Positions 23,661 through 37,191 of a stretch of 64,000 nucleotides of DNA are shown piece after piece (the first letter of the stretch is position 1; the number at the start of each line of letters is the position of its first letter). The stretch comes from Nymphaea colorata (lineage: Eukaryota; Streptophyta; Magnoliopsida; Nymphaeales; Nymphaeaceae). The DNA lies in assembly GCF_008831285.2 (NCBI RefSeq), contig NC_045140.1, positions 20,892,370-20,956,369 of the forward strand, written 5' to 3'. A program made the translations under genes and the position numbers. The notes under the pieces were generated by a model. It saw only the letters and a list, made by a program, of their open reading frames with translations, was not told the origin of the DNA and ran no database searches.

Positions 23661-25226
23661 ATGTTCAGGAGAAGGGTTACCATTCTTATCCTCAGATCGA
23701 TATCTACTGTCTCTCGTTCATCTCATTCTTCTCTCACTCAATCCTCCGCTCTTCGTGATGCCAACCCTCTCAATGTCGCGAACTCTGATCATTCAGACCC
23801 ATCTGCGCGCTTCCTACCTTTCGCGGGACTTCGACCTTTTGTGAGATTCGTCGGCACAGCTGCTGCTGCAGTCGGAGAGCCATTTCAAATAAATCCCACG
23901 AATTTTAATGAATATCCTGATCGTTTCCAGCCGACCAACTATGGGTTTGGGAGTCAAATGAGTGGCACGGTCCCCGGACCGGAGCTGGTGCCAACCATCG
24001 AAGATCAGCCGGCTGAGGGCGATGGATACAAGGGAACTATTGACGAGATGGAAGCTTTTTGCAAAGAAGGCAAGATGAAGGAGGCTGTGGAGGTCCTCTC
24101 CCTGTTAGAGAAGCAGGGTACGCCGGTGGATTTGCAGAGCTGCTTGCGGCTTCTGAAGGCGTGCGGCGATGAGAAGTTCTTGGAGGGAGCCAAAGCTGTT
24201 CACGACCACATGGTGAGGTCCTGGCCGAGCATTGAAGTGAAAGTGTACAATAGGATTATAGATGCGTATTCTAAGTGCGGGTCAATGGATGATGCTTACC
24301 AAGTATTCGAGAAAATGCCAGAGAGGAACTTGACCACGTGGGATAAGATGATAACTGGTCTTGCACAGAATGGGTTGGGAGAGGATGCCATTGATTTGTT
24401 TAATCAGTTTAAGAAGATGGGATTGAAGCCCGACGGATTTATGTTCATTGGGGTCTTTGCTGCTTGCGCTTCGTTGTTCGCAGTGGATGAGGGGATGCTG
24501 CACTTCGAGTCCTTGGGCAACGAGTATGGGATTGTTCCCAGTATGGAGCATTACGTGGCTATTGTAGATATGCTTGGGAAAGCTGGGCATATTGAGGAAG
24601 CCCTTGAGTTTATTGAGAACATGCCAGTGGAGCCAACTGTTCATGTTTGGGAGGCATTGATGAATCTTTGTCGAGTTCATGGCTATACAGAACTGGGAGA
24701 TCGCTGTGCTGAGCTTGTGGGACAGTTAGACCCGTCCAGGTTGACTGAACAGTCTAAGTCTGGTCTTGTGCCTGTGAAGGCTTCAGACTTAAAGAAAGAG
24801 AAAGAGGCTAAAAGAAAAGCCAGCCAAAATTTGTTAGAGAGCAGGACTAGGGTTCACGAATATAGGGCTGGGGATACATCCCACCCTGAAAAGGACAGAA
24901 TTTACGCACAGTTAAGAGCCTTGAGTGGTCCGATGAAGGAGTCAGGATACTTGCCTGATACGAGATTTGTACTGCATGATATAGATCAAGAGGCAAAGGA
25001 GGAAGCATTGCTTTATCACAGCGAGAGGCTGGCCCTCGCTTATGGGCTCCTTAGTAGCCCTGCTTGTTCACCTATCCGAATAATTAAGAACCTCCGCATA
25101 TGTGGTGATTGCCACAGCGCTTTAAAGATCGCATCAAAGATTGTTGGCCGTGAACTTATTGTCAGAGATGCTAAGAGATTTCACCATTTCAAGGATGGGG
25201 TGTGTTCTTGCAGGGACTACTGGTAA
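23661..25226 (+). CDS. Pentatricopeptide repeat protein with DYW domain, MEF8-like RNA-editing factor
   Basis: A single exon encodes 521 residues. The N-terminus ([13 protein letters not shown], then Ser-rich) looks like a mitochondrial presequence. A short array of PPR units occupies roughly residues 125-360, with typical phrases such as [20 protein letters not shown] and [20 protein letters not shown]. The C-terminal DYW cytidine-deaminase domain is complete: the HSE catalytic/zinc motif at about 453-455, CGDCH at about 481-485, and the final [14 protein letters not shown]. Low repeat number, the phrase [20 protein letters not shown] and the linker [20 protein letters not shown] fit the atypical MEF8/MEF8S group (Arabidopsis At2g25580 and At4g32450), which act in mitochondrial C-to-U editing, often in trans. 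All key residues are present, so it should be active. Confidence 0.92.
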   Translation: MFRRRVTILILRSISTVSRSSHSSLTQSSALRDANPLNVANSDHSDPSARFLPFAGLRPFVRFVGTAAAAVGEPFQINPTNFNEYPDRFQPTNYGFGSQMSGTVPGPELVPTIEDQPAEGDGYKGTIDEMEAFCKEGKMKEAVEVLSLLEKQGTPVDLQSCLRLLKACGDEKFLEGAKAVHDHMVRSWPSIEVKVYNRIIDAYSKCGSMDDAYQVFEKMPERNLTTWDKMITGLAQNGLGEDAIDLFNQFKKMGLKPDGFMFIGVFAACASLFAVDEGMLHFESLGNEYGIVPSMEHYVAIVDMLGKAGHIEEALEFIENMPVEPTVHVWEALMNLCRVHGYTELGDRCAELVGQLDPSRLTEQSKSGLVPVKASDLKKEKEAKRKASQNLLESRTRVHEYRAGDTSHPEKDRIYAQLRALSGPMKESGYLPDTRFVLHDIDQEAKEEALLYHSERLALAYGLLSSPACSPIRIIKNLRICGDCHSALKIASKIVGRELIVRDAKRFHHFKDGVCSCRDYW

Positions 25227-27922
25227 AATACGGTGGTTGGTTGCAAGCTTTACTATTTATCAGACATCTTCTCTGGGCCTCGAAGATATTTATTCAATTC
25301 CTTCATCTTGATAGAGATCGGCGATTTTTTATTTCTAAGGTACGCATCGTCTGGTTACCGTCCTGGCATCTTAACGCGGGGTTCTTGTATGAGTGGGTCT
25401 CCTAATACTCTTGTAAACGACAGTGAGTGTCAATCATCTGGTTCAAGCTGTTGGCACTTACACATAAATTTTTGATAAAATAGAGACGTAAAACAACCAA
25501 AGTGGATGCACTTCCATACGGTGGAACTAAAGTTTTTTTAGACAGTTTCTTTGTTGTGCACCTTGTTGATGCTATCAGTGGGCTGAAATCATTTTCCATT
25601 GACCAAACATGCCGCCTTTATTTTTAGTTGAACTGTTGCTTTTAATGCTGTCATCATAGAATTGAATTGATTTTCCCATAGTGCACGTTAGCAAAATGTT
25701 TTGTGCTGAAGACTGGTTTCATGTTAATGGGAAGTGAATTGAGAGCAAAGCCATTCTATTGCCAGATTAAGTGCAAGCCGCATTTGGTGTTCTCCTTTCT
25801 ATTCATAATGTTAACAGTGAGATGCATGCGATAAATTTGTGGTGCATTTGGCAGCTTGGGATGTGCCTTTTGAAGAAATGTTTACTTAAAAATGATATCA
25901 TCAGCAGGACAAGAAAAAGCTTCTGGTGTAATTGAAGTGTTACTTGAACCTGAGGCTCTCAAAAGAAAAGTATGGAGAAAGCATATAATCATCAGCTACT
26001 GTCAAACAGAAAACAGCTTTCCTAGTTTCCTAGTATTTCTCTTTAATGTACTTTTTGTGGCAAGCTAGGAGATTGACTTGACAAGATGTCATAGTTGGGG
26101 AACTGGTTTGTTACACAATTGCAGTGTCCATGCTCCATGATATGTTTCGCAAACTACCTATCTAGACAATAGCATGCTCATGTAATCTAGCAATTGCTAG
26201 AACAATTAACTGCCTATAAATTAGGACAGACTCTTTTACTCTGTTTGATTGCATGTTGGCTACACCAATCACAAACCGGACATCCTGAAGTACTTTTGCC
26301 CAGGCAATAAAACGTACCCTTAGTAATTTCCTTTTACGTTCAGTTAGTTGATCTGCCAGACAAGATAGTTCAGGAATTTTCAATGAGATTTATCTTACAT
26401 AAAATGGGAACTGTAAATGAATGTTTTCTTCTCAAATATGCATGTGACCTCTATCCTATGTTCTCAAATGCTTGCTAAGGACTTCAAGGTAGCTTACTCT
26501 CTGTGTTCCTCTCTTAAAAACATTCACTGAAGCCTGAAGGCCTTTATGTGATTCAAAATAATTTCTGTTGGAGTCAAAAGGAAAACATGCTATTGAATTG
26601 TTCCTTCAATTTTATTATTTTGTCTATATTCCTACAGTTGATTCTGTAAAAGATATCTGTGGAAAATCCATCTTCATTTGAACAAGGATAATCTCCTAAA
26701 AATTTTCTGTGTTATTCAGTTTAGCTCAATGGCTGAAAAGTCTTGGGGTGCTATGAAAGTCTATGTTACTGTGGTTCCTCCGAGTACACTAAAATAATGT
26801 GGATCAGTGTTGGTGCACAAAGTTCTCTGCATCAGTTTGCTGTTTTAGGTGTCGCTGGTGAATATGCTGAACTTAAAATTAGCAGAACTATACTTCCTTG
26901 AAATAATTCAAACTGTGATTTACTTTCTCTTTGTTTATAAAAATAACAGTTCTAAGTTGCTTTCAGCTGTCTTATCATAATGACTGCAGATATGGAGAAT
27001 TGGGCACACCACCATTTATATCGAATGTCCAATATGACATATATAATGAGATATAGAACATGGGTTAATCATATAATGTTGGAAGCACAACTAAGAAAGA
27101 AACAAAAGGCTCATAATATATAGGAACTCAGAAGCATTACAAAATGAAATAGGAACTTTCTTCAAATTGTAAAGTATTTTGATATTATATAATTGTAAAG
27201 TACTTTGATATTATATAATATGCTACCATTTATGGCTTAGTCCTGTCTCTACGTAGAATTGGTCAACTATAGTGATGATGTAGAAAGAATTATAGCTCTT
27301 TCCGTCTTTCGTTTTTTGTCAGTATATTTTGCTTTATTTAAATTTCCATTTCTAGATTAAAAGCCGGCTTTGGAACCCAAGTTTCAGAATTACTCAGTTT
27401 TCAGCTTCTGAAATGCTTTCCCCAATATGTACAGAAGCAGCCGGTGTTCAGAGTTATATGCCTTTTTTTATTTCCTAGAGCTAGAAACTGTTGAATCTGG
27501 GGACATAATGCTTGTATAATCTTAATTTTTCAATGGAGAAAGGAACTGCCATATCCTTCTGGTTCTGAAATTGAATGTTATATCGTGGTTTGCCTCTATA
27601 ATATGTTTCCTTTATCATTTCTGTTGCTCTATTTGAAATTTCGATGTACTGCATTATCTACAGATTAGCTTCTGTCGCTCTGTGGAGGCACTCGTAAGAT
27701 TATAACTGGCGTTTTACTCCACTTATTTATCAGTTACCATTCTGTACGCATCTGACCACAATTCTTCTTTGAAATGACTCCTAAGTCCTAGTGCATATCA
27801 ATCTCTCTGGACAATTAATAATTCACAAAGCGAAGAATATGGACTAGAACAATCGATAATTCATGGAAGTAGTGTATACTTGAAGGGCGGTTTGTGAAAA
27901 ATGTCGGTTTAGCATCCCTTCT
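25227..27922. other. Intergenic DNA downstream of the PPR gene
   Basis: AT-rich sequence with no gene that I recognise. It begins with the PPR 3' UTR. A small tandem repeat containing AATTGTAAAGTA and TTTGATATTATATAA lies near 27165-27220. Confidence 0.6.
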
Positions 27923-28437
27923 ACTTGTCTTTCTGGTGTAAGATATCCCTCCCCTTGCCTTCTGAATGGAGGACGTAAGGTTATGTTCTACGAAAAGTTA
28001 AACTTTTCTCTCTTTCTCGTACACACACACACACACGCATGTACATTTCATGGTACTTGATTGTGCCATCACGCAAGTGTGTATGTGCAGAGTACTTGTC
28101 TTTCTGGTGTAAGATATCCCTTCCCTTGCCTTCTGTATGGAGGACGTGAGATTTTGTTCTACGAAAAGTTAAACTTTTCTCTCTTTCTCGTACACACACA
28201 CACACACACGCATGTACATTTCATGGTACTTGATCGTGCCATCACGCAAGTGTGTATGTGCAGATTTCTTGTCTTTCTGGTGTAAGATATCCCTCCCCTT
28301 GCCTTCTGTATGGAGGACGTACGATTATGTTCTACGAAAAGTTAAACTTTTCTCTCTTTCTCGTACACACACACACACATGTACATTTCATGGTACTGCC
28401 TTGATCGTGCCATCACGCGAGTGTGTATGTGCAGAGT
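27923..28437. repeat. Three tandem copies of a 171-173 bp unit
   Basis: Units at 27923-28093, 28094-28266 and 28267-28437 are nearly identical; a degenerate partial fourth follows to about 28490. Each contains CTTGTCTTTCTGGTGTAAGA, the palindrome GAAAAGTTAAACTTTTC, a (CA)n run that varies in length between units, and CATGTACATTTCATGGTACT. Open frames on both strands that span it are artefacts of the repetition. The low divergence suggests recent expansion. Confidence 0.95.
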
Positions 28438-28490
28438 GCGCATATGCATATACATCTCATGATTTGTCCTTGATCCTGCCATCACTCGTG

Positions 28491-30000
28491 TTGCTGCACA
28501 TGGTGATAGAGGGTGCATTTGGATACTTTGGACGGCAAGTCCCATGAGAAGGAGAATTCTCACGACAGCCTACAGGGAAAATGACCGAGAAGGAATTTCT
28601 GTCTCCAGATTCTCGTTGCTTGGACAGAAAATTAATTCCTGCGGGTTTTCATTTTATTTCTGATTTTAGTGTAGAATTTAGGGAGAGTTAGGTATATTTG
28701 AAATTCTATTTGGACATAGAAAAGTGGGCATGTCGTGAAGGAGCATGGATCTAAAATTTGAATCTAGGTACTTATTTCAAATAATCATGCAATTTTTTTT
28801 GTCAATGGTGAATAAAGGTACGCATAGATTGGCTTCATCTGGTAAAGTTGGCACTATTTTCGTGGATGATAACCAAAACATAACCCCCTTCATGTTAATA
28901 CGCGGTCCAACCTGAGATCCAATCGTAATTCAGATTTTTGCAGGGATCAGTTTTTTATTTTTCTCGTCCGATCAAAGAATCTTTTCCGTCTTATGCTGGG
29001 TCAATTGGTGCTCGGATAGGATATATGGTACCAACAACCGCATACTGGTATCTAGTTCAAGGGGACAGCTAGATTTGATTTGTTTTTATCTGGTTGAACT
29101 TATCCACCATGGATGCCAGCAAGAAATATATGTGTTTGTTCGTCGTTTTAACTAGTTGTTGCGACAGTCCCCCTCGGCGTAAGGCTCAAAAGTGACTATT
29201 TTCTTGTTGATATTGCGACTATTTTCTTGTTGCTTCATGATCACGTATCTGGCGCCACCTATTCCTCTGCCTCCCCAAAAACACAGTCATGGAGAAATGG
29301 AAGAGAATTCCATGAATCTTACTAATGAAATCTACAGATCCACTTCGATTTCGAGAAATCATGAGTTTTTTAGCAAATTGATGTTGTGGCTATCAAACTG
29401 AAAGCCTTAGATACATGACTAAATTCACTGCCATACTTGAGATGTTACAGTAATGCAATGAGCAATGACATGACCTACGATTCAGAAGAGCGGTCGGCAG
29501 CAGACGCCATTCGCCTGGTAGCAAACGTCGGTAATCTGTCCAATTGCCAACAACTGGTACGTGTCTACCTCACCTCATTCTGACATTTGGAAAAGACAAA
29601 AATGTCAAACCGAAGAGTAGGCCCAAATAAGAGGATCCTACTGCCCCAAGAATTGGGGGAGTTTCCTCTTTTTTCTTTTATTTATTATTATTTTTAAATT
29701 CCCTTCGTTTATACACGCCGAAGAAGAATTCGGAAAGAAGGAGCTTTGTTGTCAACGTTCCATGCAACGCGCAGGCTCAAACAAATCGTCTACATGTAAT
29801 CTTCAAAAATCTTATTTAGTATAAAAAAATTGCAAAATTGTTTTATGATCTCTGTCAAAAAATTTAAAACTATAATTCGATACCATAATGAAAAAAATTC
29901 CTACATTTACCCCTAATCCTAAGGGGCATCTGTATCAGTCATGTTTCTTATTACAGAACGTTCATAAAGAGTATCCATATCCTCTACTTGTATGTCTCCT
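28491..30000. other. Intergenic DNA, nothing recognised
   Basis: Short frames only (for example 29192-29401 on plus). I see no splice-linked coding sequence, structural RNA or complete repeat. Confidence 0.55.
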
Positions 30001-30049
30001 AGCTGCTCCCTGAATCTTTGCGTTCCACCTGCCCGGAGCAGCCACTATA

Positions 30050-31440
30050 GCAACTTTGTCTTCACTTTGTTTGAATAGTGTTTGCAATTTTCAAGAGGAA
30101 ATAATATTCAGCATCCCATCGGTGGGATGGGCCAGCTGAGTAATGCCCCTTCCCGCTTGAATGGTCTCCCCTCTGTTATTTTTAATCAAAAAGACCAACT
30201 TGTGCCCATTCTTCCAAAGAAGTGCACCACTGTTTGCCGCCGCCTTACAGAGAAATGCATCCATTAACAAGCCTCTTCTTTATGTCGATTAAACCAGTTA
30301 TTAGTGCCGCTGACTACATTCAATATGTCTATTGCCCCCACTAACATATCTACTGACATTTGAGTCTGTGTCCTGCATAGTCCTGTTTCTAAGTTAATAC
30401 AAATGCCACGTTGTGATAGACAAAGAAATGCAGCATATCTTCCACATCCATTTCACCTTGATTTTCCCCTCCCATCATCAGCGTAAGGCCTCCTTAACAC
30501 TATTCCAGTTAGCAATTTTAACATCAAACTTAGTACCATTGAACTTTACAGCAATTCTTCGCCCAGACACTATTCGGCGTGCGACGCAAATTCCAGATAT
30601 GAACACCATTTCGCCTTTGGAATCGCATCGTTATTCCACACATTAAGATGGTTCCTGCAAATTTCACTCTCATGCTGATCTTCCTCAGAAATGATCACAT
30701 AGGGATGTCCTTCGAGTTCTTCTTTCGTCTCCTCCATTTCCTTTGCATCTCTCTTATGATCTCCGCCCAAGATTTTAACAAAGAGAGTCTTCCCGTGTGG
30801 TCGCTCACCCCATTCAATTGATTGGTCTCTGTTTCTGTATGTTCCCTTGTTCAAATTAGGGACATCCGGCCTCGCGTCCATGACGTCACGATATCTTTAC
30901 GGTCAAGGATTAGGCTCTCACGGTGGTGGAGGGCAATCACCCCCTCCCGAGTGTCTTCATCTTGCTGGATCTCCATGGCAGCGGCTTATCTCGGCGCCAT
31001 GTCCAGGACATGAGGACTCACCGAAACCCTCGCCAATGTTGTGATGAAAGTTGTCACTGCATGCTCCCCATATAAACTGGTTGCTTCAGTTTCGTAAAGT
31101 CGTGCATTATTCGTGTGTAGGTCACATATTCTTGTTTCTTCAACAGCATGACTACTGTCATGAGAAGCAGTAGGACGCGTCCGGGTTGCGTGTGTCTGTG
31201 TGTATAATCTGAGGCGAATGAAAGGAAGATAGAATAATAATCTCTTCCATGAATGCTTATTCATTCTTTCGGTGCTCTCCTCATTACATACTGTAGATTT
31301 AAATGCGCGGTTGTGATCGTGATTTGTTTGTCGGTCTCTAGTCATGGGTCCTCTCCCTGATTCACGGGCACCAAGAGCTCCATTTAACTCTTTCCTTTTT
31401 AAAAATGCATCCTGCAACTCGAATAATCGACAACCCAACT
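30050..31440 (-). pseudogene. Broken coding-like stretch of unknown family
   Basis: On the minus strand, protein-like segments are interrupted by stops and frame changes. They include 30986-31438 (150 residues), a segment starting near 30973 that shifts frame before 30881, 30570-30881 (103 residues, acidic, containing GHPYVIISEEDQHESE), and a further segment with VSGRRIAVKFNGTKFDVKIA near 30490-30590. Composition is more even than the flanking AT-rich DNA. I do not recognise the family; a retroelement first ORF is one guess. I see no intact gene here. Confidence 0.3.
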
Positions 31441-31877
31441 TTGAGTCTGAAAATAAACCCGTCTCGAGCTCAGCTCGATTAGGCTTTTGAGTAAAACTTG
31501 TTTAGAACGTTTAAATAAAAGTTCTTTCATGCTGTTGGTGTGCTGGGTTCCTTCCTTGTCTTTCAACACTAAGAAAACTTTTTCAATGCTTGGCAGTTGG
31601 CTTGTCTTTTTCAGCCCGGTGCTTGTAGTTCTGAGGTCAGACTGAGTCGAGTCATGATGAACTCAAGTTCGAGCCGTCAAGCCTGTTCAGAAATGAGTCA
31701 AGTTCTAGCTTCTCCAGCTGGGTTCAAACTTGGCATATGAAAAGCCCTAGCGGCGGATTTGTTTGACTGCTGAATTAGGCGACCCAACTAAGATCTCTTC
31801 ATTACAGATTTGTTTTGACTGCCGAAATATTGGGTGGCCCCAACGAAGATCTCCTGATTATGGATAGAGATTGTGGA

Positions 31878-31879
<2 letters not shown>

Positions 31880-31931
<52 letters not shown>
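31880..31931. repeat. (AT)n microsatellite
   Basis: About 50 bp of uninterrupted TA/AT dinucleotides in intergenic DNA. Confidence 0.95.
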
Positions 31932-31935
<4 letters not shown>

Positions 31936-34668
31936 CATAATATGATCTGGGTGTCTTAAATGGGAGATGGGCAAACAAAAAGATCAGTGGCATCTTTTAG
32001 TACCCGCCATATTTTTAGGTGCAATTTATGCACATGCCACAGTTTTGGACTTTTCTTGTTTTTAATTTCACCAAATGTTTTCCAGCGTCTGAAAAATCCC
32101 CATCTTACAAAGAAACCGCGTTAGTTTGTCTTTTCAGTAAAGAAAGATTTTTAGAGACACAGCAATTAAAGGTTTTGACGTTCATGAGAAAATACATAGC
32201 ATCTCAATACTGCTTCCACATCGTTGGAAATATCCCTGAGTTTTTCCATATACGATTTGAAGCATTCAAAGATTCAACTGTCATTTCACTTGTTAATTTA
32301 GTAAAGCAGTACCATCTTGTCCTCTAGAAGACATAAGAAATATGCCCAACTTCGAGAATCTACCTAGTCTTTCCTTACTCTCAGCATTAATAAAAAAAAA
32401 AAATTCCTCACTAATTTAAATACCAATGGAATAATGAAGAACATGGATATAGTGAAACATGTACTAGTATCATTGTGAACTATTGTGCACAGCCAGTTGA
32501 AGGTAGAGATGACTTTGTTTAATGTACAAATCGTTACTGTTTATTAACAGGGCAAAAGTTAGGTGCATTTTAATAATATCAAGTGGTCAGGCGCCTCGCC
32601 GGTTATCACCAAACCTTCAGGTATGTTTGCAAGAAGTCGCTGATTTAGCAGTAACTTTTATTCACGGTGCAGTATTTTACTGTTCAATAATTATCTATTG
32701 ACATTAAACTCGATTTACCCCTTTGTGCATATTTAGAATTACCCAATACTTCAATAAAGTCAGGAACCATATTCTTTTCTTCATTTCAAAAGGAAGGAAA
32801 ATGAATCTGCCGAATCTGTTAATAAGCTAGGAACCAAGGTGCAAGGTAACGACCACTTCAAGTAGTGAATTGGACCCACACGGCCTGTAGAAGGTTGTGA
32901 CTCATCAGTTGTCACATGAACCAGACTGAGTTCTCAAGATCTTGGCTTGTAAATTGTAATGCCAGAGTTCTAGACTACCATCTCACACGTGTTGAGCTTT
33001 TCACTTTTTCGAAATTTTTAGGACCTCGAGAACTTTTATCTAAATTGTTTGAATCTGGAGAGCAGCAGTAAAACCCCCTGTTGAGTGTACCTCCCTTTAA
33101 GATGCCAAAGACCTTGCAAGCTTGTTCCTGCAACTTTGGTTAATTGGGTATCCAGTGAGGGAATGATACGTGAGAACCGTCCAATATTAATGTTGCATGA
33201 TGAATGGCCCACTTGATGGGTCTTCAAATAATGCGTGCTGATCCGTATCTGTTCATATATGGAGACACGGACACAAACCTTGGTTGTCAATAGCAAATAA
33301 TTGTACTCCCCCTGTTCACAAAGTCCAACCTTCCTTGCCTTGTGCAACCAAAACTACTCCAATTCCAAGGTATGGTGGGTGGGCAAATCCTTTCTTTTTA
33401 TAATATTTCACCCTGTTGCTTAACTATTGCTATCTCTTTTTCGTTTGTTTGCAGAGGCAGAATATTGTCTTTTGCTGCTGCTGGCTTCTGCTATGCTCTC
33501 TCTCTCTCTCTCTCATGAATTGAATTGAATTGAAAAGCTGCAGATGCTCTGTTTGTGTTTTATTAACGCTTAACCTCTGAAGCTCTGCACATGAAACGCT
33601 CCTGCTACTTGCCTCTCCATCTTTTGCAACTCTACCAATTAAGAGTAGCTAGCCCCACACTAGGTGCATTTAGCATCAGCATCTTATCGTGTTCATTTTT
33701 CTTGGCACACACAGTTGCCTGCGTGCCTCCCTTGGCTAGGTGGGGCAGGTTGCACCTGCCAGGATGGCTTGGCTTCATGAAGAGCTCTTGACCGCCATAT
33801 GTGGTCCGACCATGCAGCCGAACCATCCTTTTCTGAAAACTATCTGGCACGGCCAGGCATTTAATGGATGGTCCAAACCCTTATTGTGCCGTAGGGATCA
33901 TCCCACTGTGTGATGGTCGAGCCAAAGATCGCCCAAGACAAACAGGATTGCTGTTCATCAATTGACCTTCTTTGCCGCCACCGCTTCCCATGATAAACGA
34001 AAGTTAATGCGTCTCATCATCGCGTTTAGAAACAATCTCCTGACTTCTTGACAAAGCAGATGGGATTCATGATAAGGAAGTGTAACAATCTTGTCTTCTT
34101 GACATAAGTATTTTAGTTTGGTCTGGATTAAGTAGTATGTTTGGCTTGTAAAATACCACCAGTTGAAGCTAGTAATTAGCTACCTCAAACCTTTCAAGCA
34201 GGTACAGAAATTTAATGCAGAAGCTGTGTGAAATTTGCTGTATGGTTGACTCTCCTAGAGAGCCAAGAGAGGCAGCTAAGAGGTTTTACAGCGAAGGGAA
34301 ATTGAAAAGGACATGGTAAACATGTGCCACTCAATTTGTCAAGTTCTGTCTATGGCGTCTGGTTGTTTGCTCCAATTAAAAAGAAAATAAGAAGAAGCAA
34401 CGTTATTAGCCAGCAATTAGAAACAAGCCAGTTACTGTATCAAGGACCCTACCCATTAGTTGTTATTTGACAATTGCATGTTCAGTGGATCACAATTATT
34501 TTAGACATTGGTATAGCTGTAATTTGACTATTGATCTTTCCATGTTGGCTAGCAATTTGTTTGATGCAATTATTGAACAAAAATTATCCATAATTTCAAC
34601 ATAAGTTTTGGCCAGTCGTTCCCAGCTGGTTGGATCAACATTGTCAGAAACTTAATATTCTCCACCCC

Positions 34669-34698
34669 CCCTCCCCCCCCCCCCCCCCCCAAAAAAAA
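34669..34698. repeat. Poly-C tract passing into poly-A
   Basis: A nearly pure run of C is followed at once by nine A. Long C homopolymers are unusual in plant intergenic DNA and are also prone to sequencing error, so the exact length is doubtful. Confidence 0.8.
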
Positions 34699-36398
34699 AG
34701 AACTCTACTCTGGGATTGACATTTTTTTAAATTATTTTTGATCAGTTTTCTCCTCTCCAAATTCATCTTTAGATTCTATGTGAAAGAGGATTTGGTTGCT
34801 CCCCCTTGGCTATCTATCCTCTAGTGGGCGGCTTTTCTTTTGAAGAAAGTGCATGTTTGCTTTCAATCCCACGTTTTCGTCCAAAAATGGCTCAAGTTTG
34901 AACAGAAAAAAAAAATCCAACCAGTGTGAATTCAACAAGCATTTCGAACCGTAATGTATTGATCAGGAAAAAGCCGCGGATCTGTGCCGACAAGATCAAG
35001 CAGCTCGACAATCGACTGCGTCATTATTGTTCAACTTGAGTAGTTGAAAGGCTGGCCCCCAAAAGACTGTCAGGTCGAGACAAGACGCTCTGGTTCAGTC
35101 GTGTGCAGCCAAGGCAATCAGAAGGATACGCATACGCGTAGAGAAAGAGTATTCCGAGGAGTACACTAAAATTTCACAAGTTCAGGCAAGAAAAGGCTAC
35201 TGAAACTCGTCTCTAATTTGATTCTGTGGTCAGGCAATCCATTCATAAATCGCCAGCAGGTTCTGAAAGTAACTGTACCTTTAGCACTCAAGTCAGTACC
35301 TCTTTTATTTTGTTGTAAGAAATTGTCATTGTTGTGAACTTATTTGCCGGTCTGGAGGATTTCAGACACCATTATTGAACCTCCAACCTTTTACCGATTC
35401 TCTCTCCCCTCAAAACTGAGGCGAACGAAAGGGAAATTCGTCTGCCGAAAGCTAAAAACTGAGACATAAATTCGAATAAATCTTAGATACATGAAAACTG
35501 TGACAGCAAAGTTTTTGGCAGCATTGGACCTAACGTGGGTACCGAGATCACTGCCACATTGCTGCGTGAAAAAAGTTGAATCGCCTTCAAGTAAACAGTT
35601 CACTAACTTGCCATAATAAAGTTCACAGGAGAAGGACCTTAGCTTCATTGTTACAGAACAGATTGAGCAAAAAGAACGAAAACCCCTGATTGAAAGAACT
35701 TGGTAATTTTTGCTAATGTGAAGCTAGTGCTGCGGGATGTCCAAGCTTCCACGATTTCGCCTCACAGGGCGTGCATTTGGACCAGAAAACGCAGGTGAAG
35801 GAGAAGGAAATCTGACGAATGAGCAAGCGGTGGATAAAAACTTTATACTGCTTGTTCATTTCTCTGTCATCTACATCGTCAATTTTATCTAAAGCCCCAA
35901 GAAAAGCATGGTCCACCTGCAGGGAAATGGACTTGACCAAGTTGAGAAGACTACAGTTGTAAGGAAAGGTACTTCCTCATGATTTTTACCCAAAGCTAAG
36001 ACCGTTTTTCCCCTTCTTCGCAAACGTTGCCCTGCCTTCTTCATGTACAGTATAGTCCTACCAATTGATAAAGGTTTTGATGGTTGAAATGCAGTAACAG
36101 TAAAGCAGATTCCCAACAGTGAAAATATAAGCACTTAACCATTTAGCGGGACCATCCTATGAGTTGCTTCGGTACTATGGTATTCAAAAATCACGAATTG
36201 GCTACACGTTGGGATGAGGGAGGAGGAAGCTGCCTTGAGTTAGGTAGATGCTTTGCGAAATGAGAAGGCAACTATTGATGGTGTTCACGCATGCCATTGG
36301 ACGAAGCCCATGACACTTTTATTGCGAAAGATACAGGTCCAGGTTACGTCATTCACTTATAAGGGACCCATGTTGCTGCGGCCAAGGCCTTCCCCACT

Positions 36399-36402
<4 letters not shown>

Positions 36403-36432
<30 letters not shown>
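36403..36432. repeat. (GA)n microsatellite
   Basis: About 30 bp of GA dinucleotides; purine on the plus strand. Confidence 0.9.
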
Positions 36433-36434
<2 letters not shown>

Positions 36435-37191
36435 GAGTTTTCCATGGATGGAGCTCACGCCACCACGTTCATAAATGACATAATTTTGTTTTCCTCCAAA
36501 AGCTCTAATCCCAATGAATGATTCTCCAGTTTCCCTTGAAAAAGCAAAAAAAATTTTGATGAATCCACCACAGTTTTCTAATCTTATTGTGGATAATCTG
36601 CAGTGCGCTATGTCGGCAGTACAAAAACAATGGCCCTGTGAGGTTTGGTTCAAGATGTGCCAGCCAGAGATCCACAGATCTGAGGGACTACGGATTCAGT
36701 GGTCGGATTTGGGAATGGGTGGGAGAGCTTGTGTCAGAGATACCATTGTTGCAGAACAATACAAGCGTCAACATTAGGATGAGCTCTGCGAACTCAGCAC
36801 AGTAGCCCCTAAAGCACGGCCGTTTTAAATGTTATACCCTTTTCTGCAACGTAGAATTTAGATATCCTAATTCAAAAGATGGGTAATTGAATATTGAAAA
36901 TCTTGCCCTTTTTTCACCCTTTGAAGGCCATAAAGTCATTTCCTTATGGTTTCAGTACTGGTCAAAGGATGGGATTTACCAAGCCGCAGAGCAACAGTGA
37001 GAGAATTGCTAGTTGGCCGAAAACTTTGAAAAAAGAAAAAATAAGAGGCATCCTTCTTCTCACACAGTAAATAAAATGTAAGTTTGAGGGGCAAAGAATA
37101 TGCTACCAGAAAAATTACATGTACATGACAGAAGAATTATGATTGCTAGAGGGAAGAGAATAATATGAAAATGGCTTGAAACAGTACTCCA

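Larger units (their letters stand above)
31441..37191. other. Gene-poor stretch between the broken coding remnant and the NPH3-like gene
   Basis: No gene recognised in 5.7 kb. Structured elements are an (AT)n run at 31880-31931, a short (CT)n run near 33498-33514 followed by four GAATT units, a poly-C/poly-A tract (34669-34698) and a (GA)n tract (36403-36432). Open frames such as 33036-33347 and 36357-36653 have no protein-like conservation that I can see. Confidence 0.6.

Noticed and set aside
27923-28437. Regularly spaced repeats considered as a CRISPR-like array
   Set aside because: Contiguous tandem units with no spacers, in a plant nuclear genome.
36357-36653. 98-residue minus-strand frame ending in a Ser-Leu repeat
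   Set aside because: The frame passes through the (GA)n microsatellite; the repeat keeps it open artificially.
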